Positions 25,401-38,208 of a DNA stretch of 64,000 nt are shown here, one piece after another. Position 1 is the stretch's first letter; the number at the start of each line of letters is the position of its first letter. The stretch spans positions 3,473,001 to 3,537,000 of the forward strand of contig NC_059483.1 of assembly GCF_018139145.2 (NCBI RefSeq), read 5' to 3'. Both the position numbers and the translations under genes were made by a program. This DNA is from Gymnogyps californianus. Its lineage: Eukaryota; Chordata; Aves; Accipitriformes; Cathartidae. Below the pieces are notes generated by a model that was not told the origin of the DNA, searched no databases, and saw only the letters and a program-made list of their open reading frames with translations.

Positions 25401-28400
25401 GAGATAGGTAGGGGTTTTTTTCAGACACTGTGGATACGTTTCATTCCCCCAGCTTTGCTCATCTAAAAGTTAGGCATCTCATTTGAGATGGAGGTGCCTG
25501 CCAAGAAAAAGTAAATAACTACCTTAGACTGCATATTGACTTCAGCTAAATAAAAGTTAAGTGACATCAATCTCCTCCTTTGTTAGTAGAGTAGTGCAAA
25601 TTTTGGATTTTTCAATCCATTTTGTCTTGATTCCTCCCCAAGCAGAATTTTTTTTTTTTTTAAAGATAATGGATATTCTGGAAGGTTTCAGTACAAGCTA
25701 AACAAACAGTGTTGACATTCTGGTAATTGAAATGTTTCATTGAAGTTTGTTGAACTGCCCTGACACATTTCTTCTCAAATTGGTTCAAGCTGAAATGCTA
25801 TTTCACAGTACAATGTTTTGTATGTTGTATTTGATCAGTGGATTGAAGACTTCTCCTGTTTACCAATTAATTGCCTTTATTTTTTTAACTCCCTCTTTCT
25901 GTCTAATTCCAACAGCAGTCACAAGACAGAATTCTTTTCCCAAATAACAAAAAAGTTTAAAATGTGTTAAAATGCTCACGGTTTTGGAATCTGACTCCGA
26001 ACAGTGGAGCAGCAGCAGAAAGGCAGAAGCAGATGGTGGCCACGGCTGCTCAGAAGGCTGTAGGAGAACGGTCCTGCCCAGGAGACTGGTAGAGCAACTC
26101 AGCTGCAGCACACGGCTGTGAGCAGACCCAACCCTTTAGTTAATGAAACCTGCTGGGTCCTTGCATTTCACATGGGAGCAGGAGAATCCCCTTGAGTTTG
26201 AGGCTCCGAGGGGCAGCTGTAAGACCTCAGCAATTACCAGATAGTTCCCCACCACCCATAGTGTTAGAAGTCTCCAGTCACAACATCTGCTCGGTTTTCT
26301 TTGCACGAGGTTGTTGAAAGGCAGCTTTTCATTTCGGTGCTCAATCATTCTCCCATGTTTCCTTAGAGTAATGGCAATAACTCTAGTGCAAAACACCAAA
26401 AACAAGTGTGGCATGGGAGAGAGAATTTACCACGTAGAGCAGCTTTATTTATGACAGAAAATCAATTACCATCCTTCACAGAGATGGGACTGAACTGTGC
26501 CCTACAAGCAAGGCTAGAAGCCAACAAGTATTGAGCATATTTTATTGACCCCTAAACATACGTCTTGTCCAGTCCCCAGAAAACAATTTAAATTATGAAT
26601 ATTTGCTGATTACTGATTATTAATGCATGGAAAGTGCTGTATATGACTAATGCATTCTTTCAGCCTACCTCATTTCTCGGTTTTCCCCTCAGCTATCCTT
26701 ATTTAAATTCTAAGTGGAGTGAATCACATATGTTTATATGCATTCACTACAGTGTTTGGAGATCCTCAACTCATGGTGAGGGAATAGCACCTCTCCCTGG
26801 TAAAGCAAAAGGGGTTCCAATTCCCATTTATTAAAATGCTTCAATCAAAAAGAATTTTTCTAAAATAAGTTTTCCATGGGGGTCCTGATCCTGAATCCAC
26901 TGGAGGCAATAACAAGACAGACATTTGTGATCAGTGTCTAGACTTGCAAATCTGCTTTATTTAATATATGAATTGTTCCCTTCTACTCTTTCTTTTCCTC
27001 AGCGGACACAAGATGACAGAAGCAAGATGAAGAAAACTCCCGTTGCACTTACTGAGAATATATGACATACATGAAAATAGCTCATATCTGTGTTAAACTC
27101 CACAGGGTGGGAGTTCAGAGCATGAAGCTTGTTCTTTTTTTTTGTTGCATTTCATTTCTACATCGAGCTAAAATCCACAGCACGTGCCAGGAAAAAGTCA
27201 TGCATTCGGCAAAGGGCAAAGAAAATCTTTTCAAACAGTTGCCCATTGGACAAGTGGTATTGCTCCCGAAAGCCCATTTCTCGAGACTTTGATCCAAAGG
27301 AGGAGGTTAATTGCCCAAAAGAAAACCTGAAGCTGTACTGCTAGATGATCCAGAGAAGCTGATTGGGGGATCATGTGAAGAGAAAGCAGGTAAAACCAGC
27401 TAGGATTAGCCAACTGTGGAATTTCTTTTTGATTCCTGCAGCAGATAGCCTTGAATTCCCTCTCTAAGGTAGCCAGCAGCATGAACCAAAGATAAATCCC
27501 ACTACTCAGGGGGTAAGCCGTATGAATGAGGGTGGAATTTAGCTATTTCTGAACATTTTTAAGTAGAATACTCAATGGAGAGGGGACATTAAGACTGGGA
27601 ACAGTAAGCAGACCTGGTGCAGGTATGTTCAGGCTTTGTTTTACCATCTAATGTAAAAATTGATTGATTTGGGAATTTTTTGAAGGACTTACGTGTATGC
27701 TCCCAATGCAATAAAGTATTCTACGTAACTCAGAGCATACAAGCTGTTGAAGATCTGGGCAATGATGTGTTTGAGCTGCAGAGAAGATGGCAGAGACACG
27801 TGGGGCTGGAGGAAACTGTCTGTGCCCTGAAAAGGGGACCGAGGGCTGAGGACCTTCACTGCTGGACCATGGCAAGACATTCAGAAAATTACGCTTCAGA
27901 GTCAGGAAACGTTAAGATATTTTTCGAATAGCAGGGGCCCAAATACTGCAGCTTCGTAAACTTAAAAAGTCTTGATAAAAAACCCTCATAGGAAATGAAA
28001 TAAAAAATATTTAATGGTGCTTTTATTAATATGGATAGTCAATTAATTCTTCCTAGTTAGCACACTTCTCTTCACATACTGACAAACTAACGTTAATATA
28101 AAGCAGTGTTACCTTGTCATATTAAGAGCTCAGATGATCAGGGAGAGAAGTGACTATGCATGCATGACTATTAGGAATAAACTATTATCAGGAGTGAAAG
28201 GAAGAAGGTGAAAAACAAAGAATATTCTTTCCCCTTAGGGTAGAATAGGTCTAGTTGCACTATTTCTGTAACAAAAGATTGAATTTGTCTAAATCATTCT
28301 GAAGAAGCTATGTGATCTGACTTACTTAGCAATGTGTCCATCACAGTTTTGCTGTCAGAACCGTAAGGGATTAGTATTTCCTTTTTCCCCAGCATTTATA

Positions 28401-28415
28401 ACACAACCAAATGTT

Positions 28416-28433
28416 AAAAAAAAAAAAAAAAAA
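28416..28433. repeat. A18 homopolymer
   Basis: An uninterrupted run of 18 A on the plus strand. No retroposon body was recognised to its left, so it is listed as a simple repeat. Confidence 0.85.
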
Positions 28434-30515
28434 GGCAAAAGCTAGTGAAGGAGTCCATAGAGGTTATAATTGCTGCACAATAAAATGGGAGCAGAAATAA
28501 GGAAAGCTTTAGTTAAAATAGTTAATCTGTATGTGACATGTCAGGGTTTAATCGTATATATAGAGAAAGGCAGATCAGGTTCCTTCTTTTTTTTATAAGC
28601 AAAGATACATGTGTTTTTAGTACTTTAACTAGCTGCATACTTTAATTTCAGCTATACAAATCCTTATTTCATTTTCTGTTTTCTGTCACAAAGATCTCCG
28701 GAAAAATACTGTGTAGATGATTTATTTTCTCTTCTTTAAAACCGTGGCATTAGCTCTTTTGTCTTTTAATAATCAAAAAGCCTCATAAATTCTACTTTGC
28801 ACCAGTGGACACACTGGTAATAATGTTTTGCACACGGAGAGTATAAACACTCTCTCCCTTTGCCTCAGTGTAAATCCTGCTCCTTTTGTTTACTCCTGCT
28901 AAGCAGCAGACAGCCTTCTGGGATGCTCAAAAATTACAGCATGCTTATAATTATTCTTAGTAAATTAATACAGAAGCACAAGTAAATACTGTATGCAGTA
29001 TGTAAGTATTTTTTATAAGCAAATCAGATGGGGAATATCAGGGTACTAGAACCTCAGGATCTAGGCTTACTTCAACTATTTAAATTGTAAGTTTTAAACA
29101 GTGCTCAACTTGCTCCTGTTCTCACCAACGTCAGAAAATCCAGAGATTACCTATAGCAAACTGTACACTGAGCATGTTTTCTACATACTGTAGGGATAGG
29201 ATGCGTCTAATAGGAACGAACAGGCATTTTTGTTGAATAGACCGTACAATGAAAACGCAAATAAAGATTTGACTGAACACTAGTTAGAAAAATATATTTC
29301 ATCATTAGCTGAGCAGTTAAACAGAAAATAAAACTGCCATTAGTGAAGGGGGGAAAAGTCATTGGAAAGTTCTCTACGTCCCGTGGCATAGATTGCTTAC
29401 CCAAATTTTTCTGTTTCATTGTGAGTACCTATGTGAAATACTTCTTCTCAGATTTGCACTTTCTTTCACATATATTTCTCCAATTTACTTTTATTTGTAT
29501 TGTACATTACTGCAATATGGGATGGGAAATATTTCTTTGTGTTACAGTTTTGGATAATGTTGTTTTAATGAATTATAATCATTTTAAGTCTTATGTGACC
29601 TAAAATAACCTCCTTGAGCAACTGGTCCTGTGTGCAAAACCTGGTGTTCAATTTCCAGAGCTTTATGAATTACTGATTCTGTTTTCAGTCTTTGAAAACG
29701 ATAATGTGATAAAACAGTGTTGCTGTTAGATTTGTGAACTGAAAGAGAAGCTGAGAAAGATTACAGTTCTTAGACATTGTTGCCCATTTCATCCGTCTAC
29801 ATTCGTATGTGGAAATACCATCACGGTTGTATATTGTGTATACTATTCACAACTTACTCAAGTCAGCAAGTCGGTTTTGATTTTAATGCTTTACTATTTA
29901 ATTGACATTAGCATGTAATAATGTAGATGGTCGGTGGCAACTCACAAATAAGCTATTAGCCATCACAGACGAAACGTCAGTAAAGCCCTGCTGAAGACCA
30001 TGCAACCCCATACCGGTTGGTGAGGGAGTGTACCAGTATGCTGGTCCAGTGGCTAAATCCTGGCTAAACAGAAGAGACAGAGAATACGGAGGCTGATTTA
30101 GCTATGGGTTATAGTACAACCTGTACAGCTGCGAAGCAATTATGCTGCAGCCTGGGGGTATATTCCGCTTCCCTGAAGCCTCCACTGATGTCTCCTACAT
30201 GAAGCTGATTCACTCAGGCTTTGCATGCGGTAAACAGTCAGCTCTGATAGTGTTGCAGTGAATTAACTGCTGATGAACGCAAACGTATGTATCGTACAAT
30301 CACCCGTGTGTATTCGGTTTGGCTTTGTTCTCAACCAGCTTTATATCTGCAGAACTTCATGGCCACTGCTAAAGAGAAATAGGCCTCTGGCATCAAAGTT
30401 TTCTGTCAATGAGCTGTCAAAAGCAATACTAAGCCAGCTGTGTTTCAGTGATGTTTAAAAGATATTATTAAAACAGAGAACACCTAACAATCCAGCAACT
30501 GGTTTATGACGGTAC

Positions 30516-30666
30516 CTTTTGTTCTGGCGCAGAACCTCTGAGCCCTTTCTCCAGTTAATAACTGCTCTGGGAGAAGCGCTTGGTTTACAACCAATTGTAA
30601 CTTCACCTCCAACTTGAACAACAGACATTTTTTTCACAGGATTTTTGGAAAAATCAGGTGCTGCAG
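30516..30666 (-). CDS. CNTN6: CNTN6 exon: first half of Ig domain 5
   Basis: A 151-nt exon between acceptor TTTTAG and donor GTACCG, entering in phase 1 and leaving in phase 2. It encodes AAAPDFSKNPVKKMSVVQVG, GEVTIGCKPSASPRAVINW and RKGSEVLRQNK plus the split Arg. The C in IGCKP is the B-strand cysteine, paired with YTC in the next exon, and W in INW is the Ig core tryptophan. Confidence 0.95.
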
Positions 30667-31749
30667 CTAAAAATAGAGAAGTAAGAAGAAAGAAGAGCAG
30701 AACAGTATGCAGCTCACAAGTTACTAAATGAACTTGCTAAATTCTTCTCTTCGAGTTACATAGTAGATGAATCCAATAATTGCTTTGCTTTTGAGGTTTC
30801 TGCAAATGTACATATATATCTAACATGAAAAATGTATTTAAGTACCAAAGAATGGAATTCATTGTATCTTATTTATTATTTATCTTTATTTATGCTGTTT
30901 CTAAACTGTCTACCTAGAAACTATCTGCTCTGACAATCTTTCCTTAGGGTTATCTGCAGACTGGGAGAATAGGTTTATCTGCGATGAAGAATGAGGTTCC
31001 TGAGCAGAGCTATGTCAGCAGGATAAACATCACACTCCTGATCCCAGCCCCATGTATGCGTCCGCAGAGAGTATTCAATTACAAACACAGTTGTTCCGTG
31101 GCTTTCTGTTCATAAACTGGCACTGTTTTCTGAAAATGTGTTTATATTTCCAGTAATTCATGCGAAAATTCACTCTTGCAGAAGGAGAGAACACAAGACC
31201 TGTACAACAGTTAGGTGCTCTTAAAGTCTGTGTTTTACTGGTTTCACTAATATTTGGTTGTTGAACAAACTTTATATTTGGATATCCGTAACAGAATACT
31301 TTTTAAAGTACAGGAACAAATTCCATTTTATGTACATCTCCGGTAATCATTAATGAGATTACTTGCTACACGTTATTTGTTTTTATATACATAGTTGCCA
31401 TATGCTCTTTGTTTATAGTTAAAACTATTTTTCCCGCTTTCTGAACGACTTTCAAAAACTGCAGAATAACTATTAATAACTCAAAATACTAAGTGAGAAA
31501 CAGCATTCATTAAACTTGTGTGTGTGTGATAAAAAAAGACCACGCATGGAATTAGATTCTTCCCCAAAACCAGTCATGAAATAAAATTAAAAAAACCCTT
31601 CGCACGTGGGTGAAGAGCAAGCAGCAAAGAAATATCAACAGACTTGAACTGCCAGGTGGAATTTAATCTACTCATTTCTTAATTCCAAGTTTTTTCAGTG
31701 AGCGTCCTGTTATACTCAGTACCTGCTCATTTTAGTGACATTTACTCAC
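30667..31749 (-). other. CNTN6: CNTN6 intron, 1083 nt
   Basis: A GT-AG intron between Ig4 and Ig5. It is AT-rich with a short TG repeat near 31518-31529 and nothing else recognisable. Confidence 0.8.
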
Positions 31750-31879
31750 CTATCACCCGCAACTCAGCATTGGCATAAATGGTATCGTACTTGTTTTCTG
31801 CCACACACTGATAGAGGCCAGAGTCTGACATATTCAGCATAGGTATGATAAGAGTTCCATTTTCTATTTGAATTCTTTC
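31750..31879 (-). CDS. CNTN6: CNTN6 exon: second half of Ig domain 4
   Basis: A 130-nt exon between acceptor TATCAG and donor GTGAGT, phase 0 in, phase 1 out. It encodes [20 protein letters not shown], then [20 protein letters not shown] and RVI. It has the D-S-G-x-Y-x-C motif with the F-strand cysteine and the N-G-T and N-M-S sequons. Ig4 closes the N-terminal horseshoe (Ig1-Ig4) used by contactins for adhesion. Confidence 0.95.
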
Positions 31880-34800
31880 CTGATAAAAGAAAAACAAGCA
31901 AAAACCATTGACAGAGCCAATGAGTGTACAATCTCAAAGCTTTCTGGCATCACACTGATGCACCTGATCATAATTCAGAAGCAGAAATGTTATTTTCTTG
32001 GAAGCAATGTGGATGAATACATCAGAAATATGATGTATACCTCGGCTATATGATGGCGGTTATGTTTTCAGACCTCTTAGCTCTTCAAACTTTTCAAGAA
32101 CTCCAGGCACATGTTGCAGAGTCATTGCCTTGGGCAGGTTTGCCCAGATGTTCCAGCTGTGGCATGTGTTTCTCTGCATTGCTGAACTGTGAATCTGTGG
32201 GTATGCTTCACCATGAAGCAGATGCAGAAGCAGCTACTGCAGGGCAGGTACGGCTGCTCCATGCTGGGAGCCTGGAGCATCTTCCATACGGCTCCGGAGA
32301 AGCAGCACCCGCAGCCCTGTCTGGGGGCACGGTGAAGCATGGCCTACCCCCCTCATCTGCTTAGGTGAATCCGATGATGATAATCTAAGATGATCAGAAA
32401 AGCTCCATAGGAGACAGAGGTGCTCAAATAATGGAAACATTTCAAATGTCGTCAGATCACAAGACACGGAAAAATGATCCATGGAAAAAGCTCTACTGAA
32501 AGCCAACACTTCTAGATTCCTATCGGAAACCCACAGGCAGCTGTTCAGATCAGAGGGAGAGCCTGCTCCTCATGGCTTGCATTTCTATACACACTGAGTT
32601 TCTTCGGTGCAATTCTGCTGAAATAGAGGAAACTGCACAGTAGGTAAATTTGGACCAGAGCTTGTGTTTTGGTGTATTAAAAGGAGTTTTAGTTGCTCTA
32701 TTTTGGCAAATAGAAAAAAGCCTGTTTCATGCTACAAACATAACTTCAAGCTAAACATTTTGTGATTTTACTATTACTAGCCTCCAGAGACAATAATAGC
32801 TCCACTGCAAAGTGTAACACTGAGAAGGAGAAGAAAATATGTTCCCCAAAACAGATCAGTTTGGAAGAAACCCACAAACAGGGAATATAAATTCCATCAT
32901 CAAATGCAAGTCTGAAACAACAGCTATTACTATTATTATTACGCTGCTCCTTTAGTCTGGCTCTCCTGCCTCTGAAGCAGTAATGGGAGCATACATTGTT
33001 AGAGTATACACTACAGTCTTTGCTGAACAGCTAGAAGCGTCTAAAATGTATTTGTGAACTGCTAAACGTATATAACCTAACTTGCCGAGTTGCCACAGAT
33101 AAGCCAGTTGCACAGGCTGTTGGGGGGGATTTCCCTTGCAGTGCTTGCAGAGGGGAGAGTGCCACCTACTGAGCCATGGAGCTCCATTTTCTGGTACTCT
33201 GGCTGTTCCTCGGAGGTCTCCCAACCAAGAACTGACCCAGCCCAACCTTGTTTAGCTTGGAAATTTGATGAGAGCACAGCCTGTGGTTGTATGGCTGGTA
33301 TATTGCAAACTAATTAACAACATTACGCTACTTAGCCACTGTTAATTTTTTTTTGAGGCTCTTGCTACAGATATCTTTTGCATACTTAGTTTTACCTTCA
33401 GGCTGTTTGCTATCCTCTCGATGCATTCTATTTTTACAAACATCCTTTGAATGTAAAACCCCCTTCTGAAGCAATACTTGTGTTTTACACATGCTGAATT
33501 CCCCACCATTCTCTGCTGGCTCTTTTGAGCTATGCAGACCAAGGGAAGAATAAAGCACCCATGTACACAAGCAGGAATAATGCAGGATGACCAACTAGGT
33601 GGTCAGGGAGAAAGGTTTGACAAAGTGTAGACAATATGCTCAGAATCAGCCCCAAGGTGGAAAGCATCTGGAAGGTATTCTTCCTGTGATATTTCCAACA
33701 AGCAGGGTGCTGTGACAGACGGAATGTTTTATTACACCTCCCTTGTACTTTCACCTCCAAACTATCCATTTTGTCCATTGAGCAATAACATTCAGCATTT
33801 TGTTACCTGAAGTATTCCATCTACAATACACTGTAAGTACTGTGAAAATGTTGGTTGAAAATGTGTCTGTAGAGTGTTTTATTCTTTTTTATTGAAACGA
33901 TGCAATTGAAGGGTGACAGATTCTAAACATTGCTGTCTTTAAAGAGAGAGAAACTAGATTATCTTGCTTAGGAAGAGGTGACAATGAGTAGAACGATCAG
34001 GTTCAGAAAAATTGCAATCCAAGTAAATTCTGGCTAGCCTTCTCAGATGCTAGTCGGGTTCTGTTTAGGACTAATGCAGCAGAAAATCATATGGAAGATT
34101 GGACCCCCCTCCAATTGCTTCAAATAAGTACTACTAAGTCAAACAAGTGCTGGTTCTGCAACCCAGCAGGTGCAAATTTGCCCCATATGTTTTGGAAATT
34201 ATTCTGTACCTGTTATTGCTAGACAGAAATTAATCACAGTATTATTTTTTTCCAACCAAGTAAAAATGCATTACAGATGAGCCATGCCATTTTATGCCCA
34301 ATAGGTGCTGAACAGATGCTTGATAAAAAAGGAAAACTTGGCCTCAGCAGAATGCAAACGCAGCAAAGAGTCTCTTGCCACAGAAGTCATTCTCCATGAG
34401 GTTGCCAATAACTGAAGATTGGAAGATGGATGTGCCAAAGCTTGGCCACCACAGAAGTATAATTATACTGCCTGAAAGAGACAAAGCTGGGTTCACAAAG
34501 ACCTGTCTACATAACTATCTGATCAGGTTTCTTAAGTGTTTGAGCTCCAATTGACTTCCCCTCTCCTCCTGCGCTCGTACCACTTCACTACTTCCTTTTC
34601 CACTTGGTCTTTCTTTTTCCTTTAAGTGAGATTTTTCACTTATTCACCTTTTCCTTATAACTTTATATGGTTTTCTTTAGTCTATTATTCCCCTACATAG
34701 CGCCAGAAAAATATTAACCTCAATATTAACTGATTTTTCATAGCTGACTGATTAATTCAGTTAAAGGATTAACATAGCATAAGAATAGCCATACTGCATG

Positions 34801-35323
34801 AGACCAAAGGTCCATCCAGCCTACAGATTAAGAACAGAAACAGAAGAAAACTGCAAGTTAACAGGCTGATAATTTTGCAATGCCAGCTCTGAAACACTCT
34901 TCCACAAACAGTCAGTCAGCATCCTACCAGTTTCCCAAATTACAGACTATGTCTACAAATGTGTTTACTGTTTCTGGATAGACCCTTCTTTCACTAACTA
35001 TAACTGATATTTTTAAACCCATCCATACCTACTGCTTTATCTTGCAGCAGTTAGATGCTCTTTCTGTAAGATATATCCTATGAAGAAATTGGTGTATCTC
35101 TCTCCATATAAACTGGCAATACCATACATTTTCAATAAGATGAACTCCAAGAACCGAGGCTTTGTGGTGCAAAGCATTTACGCTATTATATTTATTTTTA
35201 TATGTTAACCTTTAATTAAGTTTCTGAAAAAAAGGTAATGCACTGTAAAATTACTATCATGACTAAATCATGAACAAAACAAAAAGATGAGCAAGAAAGC
35301 AAACAAGACGACAGGAACCTTAC
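31880..35323 (-). other. CNTN6: CNTN6 intron, 3444 nt
   Basis: A GT-AG intron splitting Ig domain 4. It holds a GC-richer patch at 32095-32360 and an ancient retroposon fragment at about 34783-34990. No nested gene was identified. Confidence 0.8.
34783..34990. mobile_element. Ancient amniote retroposon fragment, same type as 19060-19440
   Basis: AAGAATAGCCATACTGCATG followed by AGACCAAAGGTCCATCCAGC is a well-known repeated phrase in turtle, crocodile and bird DNA. The match fades after about 34850. It is in the same orientation as the 19060 copy. Confidence 0.65.
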
Positions 35324-35460
35324 CTCTGACGTGAGCGGCTGGCCATTTTTTAACCAACTGTAGGAAGGGCTTGGTTTTCCTTTTGCCTTACATTCCCAAA
35401 ATAAACTGTCATAGAGAGACAGAAAGGCATTTTGGATTTTTTTATCCCATTCAGGGAGTG
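35324..35460 (-). CDS. CNTN6: CNTN6 exon: first half of Ig domain 4
   Basis: A 137-nt exon between acceptor TTTCAG and donor GTAAGG, phase 1 in, phase 0 out. It encodes ALPEWDKKIQNAFLSLYDSL, then FWECKAKGKPSPSYSWLKNG and QPLTSE. WEC holds the B-strand cysteine and SWLKNG the core tryptophan. The APPEW-like start is the conserved Ig3-Ig4 boundary of the horseshoe. Confidence 0.96.
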
Positions 35461-38023
35461 CTGAAAAGAATATGCAAACCATTTTAAGCAGGAGAAAAAC
35501 TATTTTGCTGGAGGTATGCTGCCATTAATGAACTGAGCAAGGCTAATTAGCATTTGTCCAACATGTTCTTATTATATTGCAAGTGAATTCTGCACAACAA
35601 TTCCCTGGCATTAAACATCAGGACTAACTTGAAAAAATGTTAGAGACCAAGTGGCTAGTGGGCAGGAAGTTCAGTTTAGATATTATTCATTTTTATGGCC
35701 AAAATTTGCAGCAGCAGTGATTTTAGATGCCTGAAAGTCTGGACATGCTCTCTGAAAGCACCGAGACCCCTATTTTCTGAAAAACAGTCCGCCTCTCAAG
35801 GTACTTGGATCTGTGTACCAAAAATAGAAATATCAAAATCTTTACTCAGTAGCTAATAAAAAACATGGATTGTAAATATTACCTCTCTGTTTTACCCACA
35901 TGCCTGAGACCATGGGTTCAGACTGTGGGTTCTTTGTAACATACAACACAAATACTACACAAAGGAATTAGGGCCACTCAGATTAGAATAACACCTTCTG
36001 AATGCTTGCAGCACATTGACACAAATTCATTGCTGCGTAAAAGCAGAATTCACAGGAATCACCTACAAGCTCTGTAAACATTCAACTAAGCACTCAAGGA
36101 CCGAGCTGAGCAGGAATTAGTTTGAGGCAGGCTGACATTTAGAAGAGTTGTCAAGACATAGGTGAATATGAGACCTAGGAAGAACAACTAACACCCGCCT
36201 AACATTGGGACAGACCAAAGCCACATGCAAGTGAGATACCAGGTTGCACCCCTCTGCCTCTAGCCTAAGTGGCTGGTGTCTTAACATCCTGTGAAAAATT
36301 TTTGGCTGGGTTATTAAATCGTAATCCTGTAGTGTCCATATGTATATAAATATATATACACACACATGTAGTTCTTACATAGAGCAATTTAATTTTAGGA
36401 AGAGCATCATTATCCTTTGAGACTAGCAGAACAAGCTACTAAAAAGCCTCCCTCTATAGCATGACCCTGTGGGTAGCTCATGACTGTGCCCCAACAAAGT
36501 ACCTCGAGATTGTCCAACGCTAGATTAATACAATGCCAACGAGCCGCTTCCCAGAATGGGAAAGTATCTGGGATACAGCTCACCATGCTCAAAAGTGATT
36601 CTAATTACATGTCATTTTTATTGCTCTCAGAGCCTAAGGCATGGGATCTAGGTATCATACACAAAGCAGCAGACAGTGTCCAGGAAAGAAACCTTATTTC
36701 CTAGAGACAAGCTGCCTACAGAGTAAAAACACCACAGCACAGAAATTAAGCAAGAGGAAGACAATTACATAGATAGTATACCAGCCCACTCCTAATATGA
36801 TAAAAAAATCTTGTGCAAAAGCTTCATGAGTGCAGTTTATATATTTCACTATGAACAGCTATTAATTAATTTACAAAGCACATTTAATAAGCACATTGTT
36901 TTAGATTGTATTAACCGATCATAATTCTGTAATTGCCTATGCTGTTATCAATCATGTCCAGGTAATCTACTGAACTTCATTTTAATCGAACTGCTTGATT
37001 GATGTTCTGCAAAAATTAGTGAGCAATAAGAACAAAAATAACCCCCTAAAAGCAAAGAAATAATTAAATATTCAAAACAGCAGCAGACTGCTTTATTCCT
37101 GGCATATATCTTGATACTAGCCAGGCTGCAGGAGACTGGTAGCTTATCAGCAAAGCCTGCGTCTCTTCATTAGAAGAGAGTTACTTAAAAAAAACCCAAA
37201 CCAAAAATACTTGCCAAGGTCTTCTCAACAGATGTTAATTGTAGGCTCAGTCTAGCTTTCTGTAATTTTTTTTTCTCACTGTTATATTTTATTTTTCCTT
37301 TTCTTCTGAAAGATTTATGAGGTAAAGATCTCCCTTCTTATTCATGTCAAAATATGTTGCTTCCCCTGGGTATTAACAATGGGACTAAAGAGCACATAAT
37401 TCACCTTGACTATGAGGGGCCGCCACATGTGACCTGGATCACAGGAAATTAATGCATGCGGGAAGGGAAAAGGAAAGGGAGAACAGTTTCACAGAAATAT
37501 TATTCTCCACTTTTAGACAAGGAGGAAGGAAAGGGAGGCAGTGGAATGAGTTTCCCCTCCTTTGCCCTCATCTGTTTATGGAGCACTACAGTTCAGCTAG
37601 AATAGGAGGTGAAATAATCTTACACTCACATGAAACAAAAGCTCATGAATCCTTCCCTGATCTGCATCTGGGGCAGCACAGCTTTATGCTGCTGTGAGCT
37701 ATTGAGAGTAAATCTTTTTGCCTGCCCTTAATGCTTCATGTAAATGTACCAGGGATTTCTTTCTGCCTCTTATTAACCTTTACAACTTCATCATGGCACA
37801 GCCCACATTTTCAATCTGAGTTTTAATGCAAAATATCTTTATTTGCCGAGGATGTAATTCAGTGAAGGTCACTGCAGACCTCCAATCATTTTTTAATCAG
37901 CTTAACCTGAACTACATTTCGTATGTCCAGTAAGGGGCTAATAGACTTCATCTACAAAATACATCTGAACGCCATCACGCTCTGTAAAAAGAAATAAATG
38001 AAGAAATTAATCCATCTGCTTAC
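35461..38023 (-). other. CNTN6: CNTN6 intron, 2563 nt
   Basis: A GT-AG intron between Ig3 and Ig4. It holds a TA/CA-rich tract (36338-36369) and an AT-rich block dense in ATTA/TAAT cores at 36840-37020 that could be a conserved noncoding element. Confidence 0.8.
36338..36369. repeat. TA/CA simple-sequence tract
   Basis: Alternating purine-pyrimidine sequence: ATATGTATATAAATATATAT followed by ACACACACATGT. Confidence 0.8.
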
Positions 38024-38208
38024 CATAGACAAATAATTGACCTCTTGCAATGTTTCTTCCTCGAATGTTTCCTGCAACACATTCATAAAAGCCTTCATCT
38101 TCTTGCTGAACATCTGGGATTTCAAGAACTCCTTTGGTTTTGTTGTGTTTGATTTTCTTTGTCAGTGAGTTTCCATCAGACCTCTTCCAGCTAATACTAG
38201 GGACAGGA
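38024..38208 (-). CDS. CNTN6: CNTN6 exon: second half of Ig domain 3
   Basis: A 185-nt exon between acceptor TTTTAG-type (ATTTAG) and donor GTAAGC; one base completes the split Asn codon and one is left at the end. It encodes PVPSISWKRSDGNSLTKKIK, then LEIPDVQQEDEGFYECVAGN and IRGRNIARGQLFVY. E-D-E-G-F-Y-E-C carries the F-strand cysteine. Ig2-Ig3 is the known docking surface for the PTPRG extracellular domain in contactins 3-6. Confidence 0.95.

Larger units (their letters stand above)
15039..30515 (-). other. CNTN6: CNTN6 intron, 15477 nt
   Basis: The longest complete intron here, splitting Ig domain 5. It holds an ancient retroposon fragment (about 19060-19440), short old-repeat pieces near 23325 and 26881, a T14 run (25648-25661) and an A18 run (28416-28433). 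Open frames within it are short and unlike known proteins, and no nested gene was identified. Confidence 0.75.

Noticed and set aside
32050..32364. Plus-strand 104-codon open frame in a GC-richer patch
   Set aside because: Its composition is that of a GC-rich intron patch; there is no recognised domain, and overlapping frames on the other strand are equally open.
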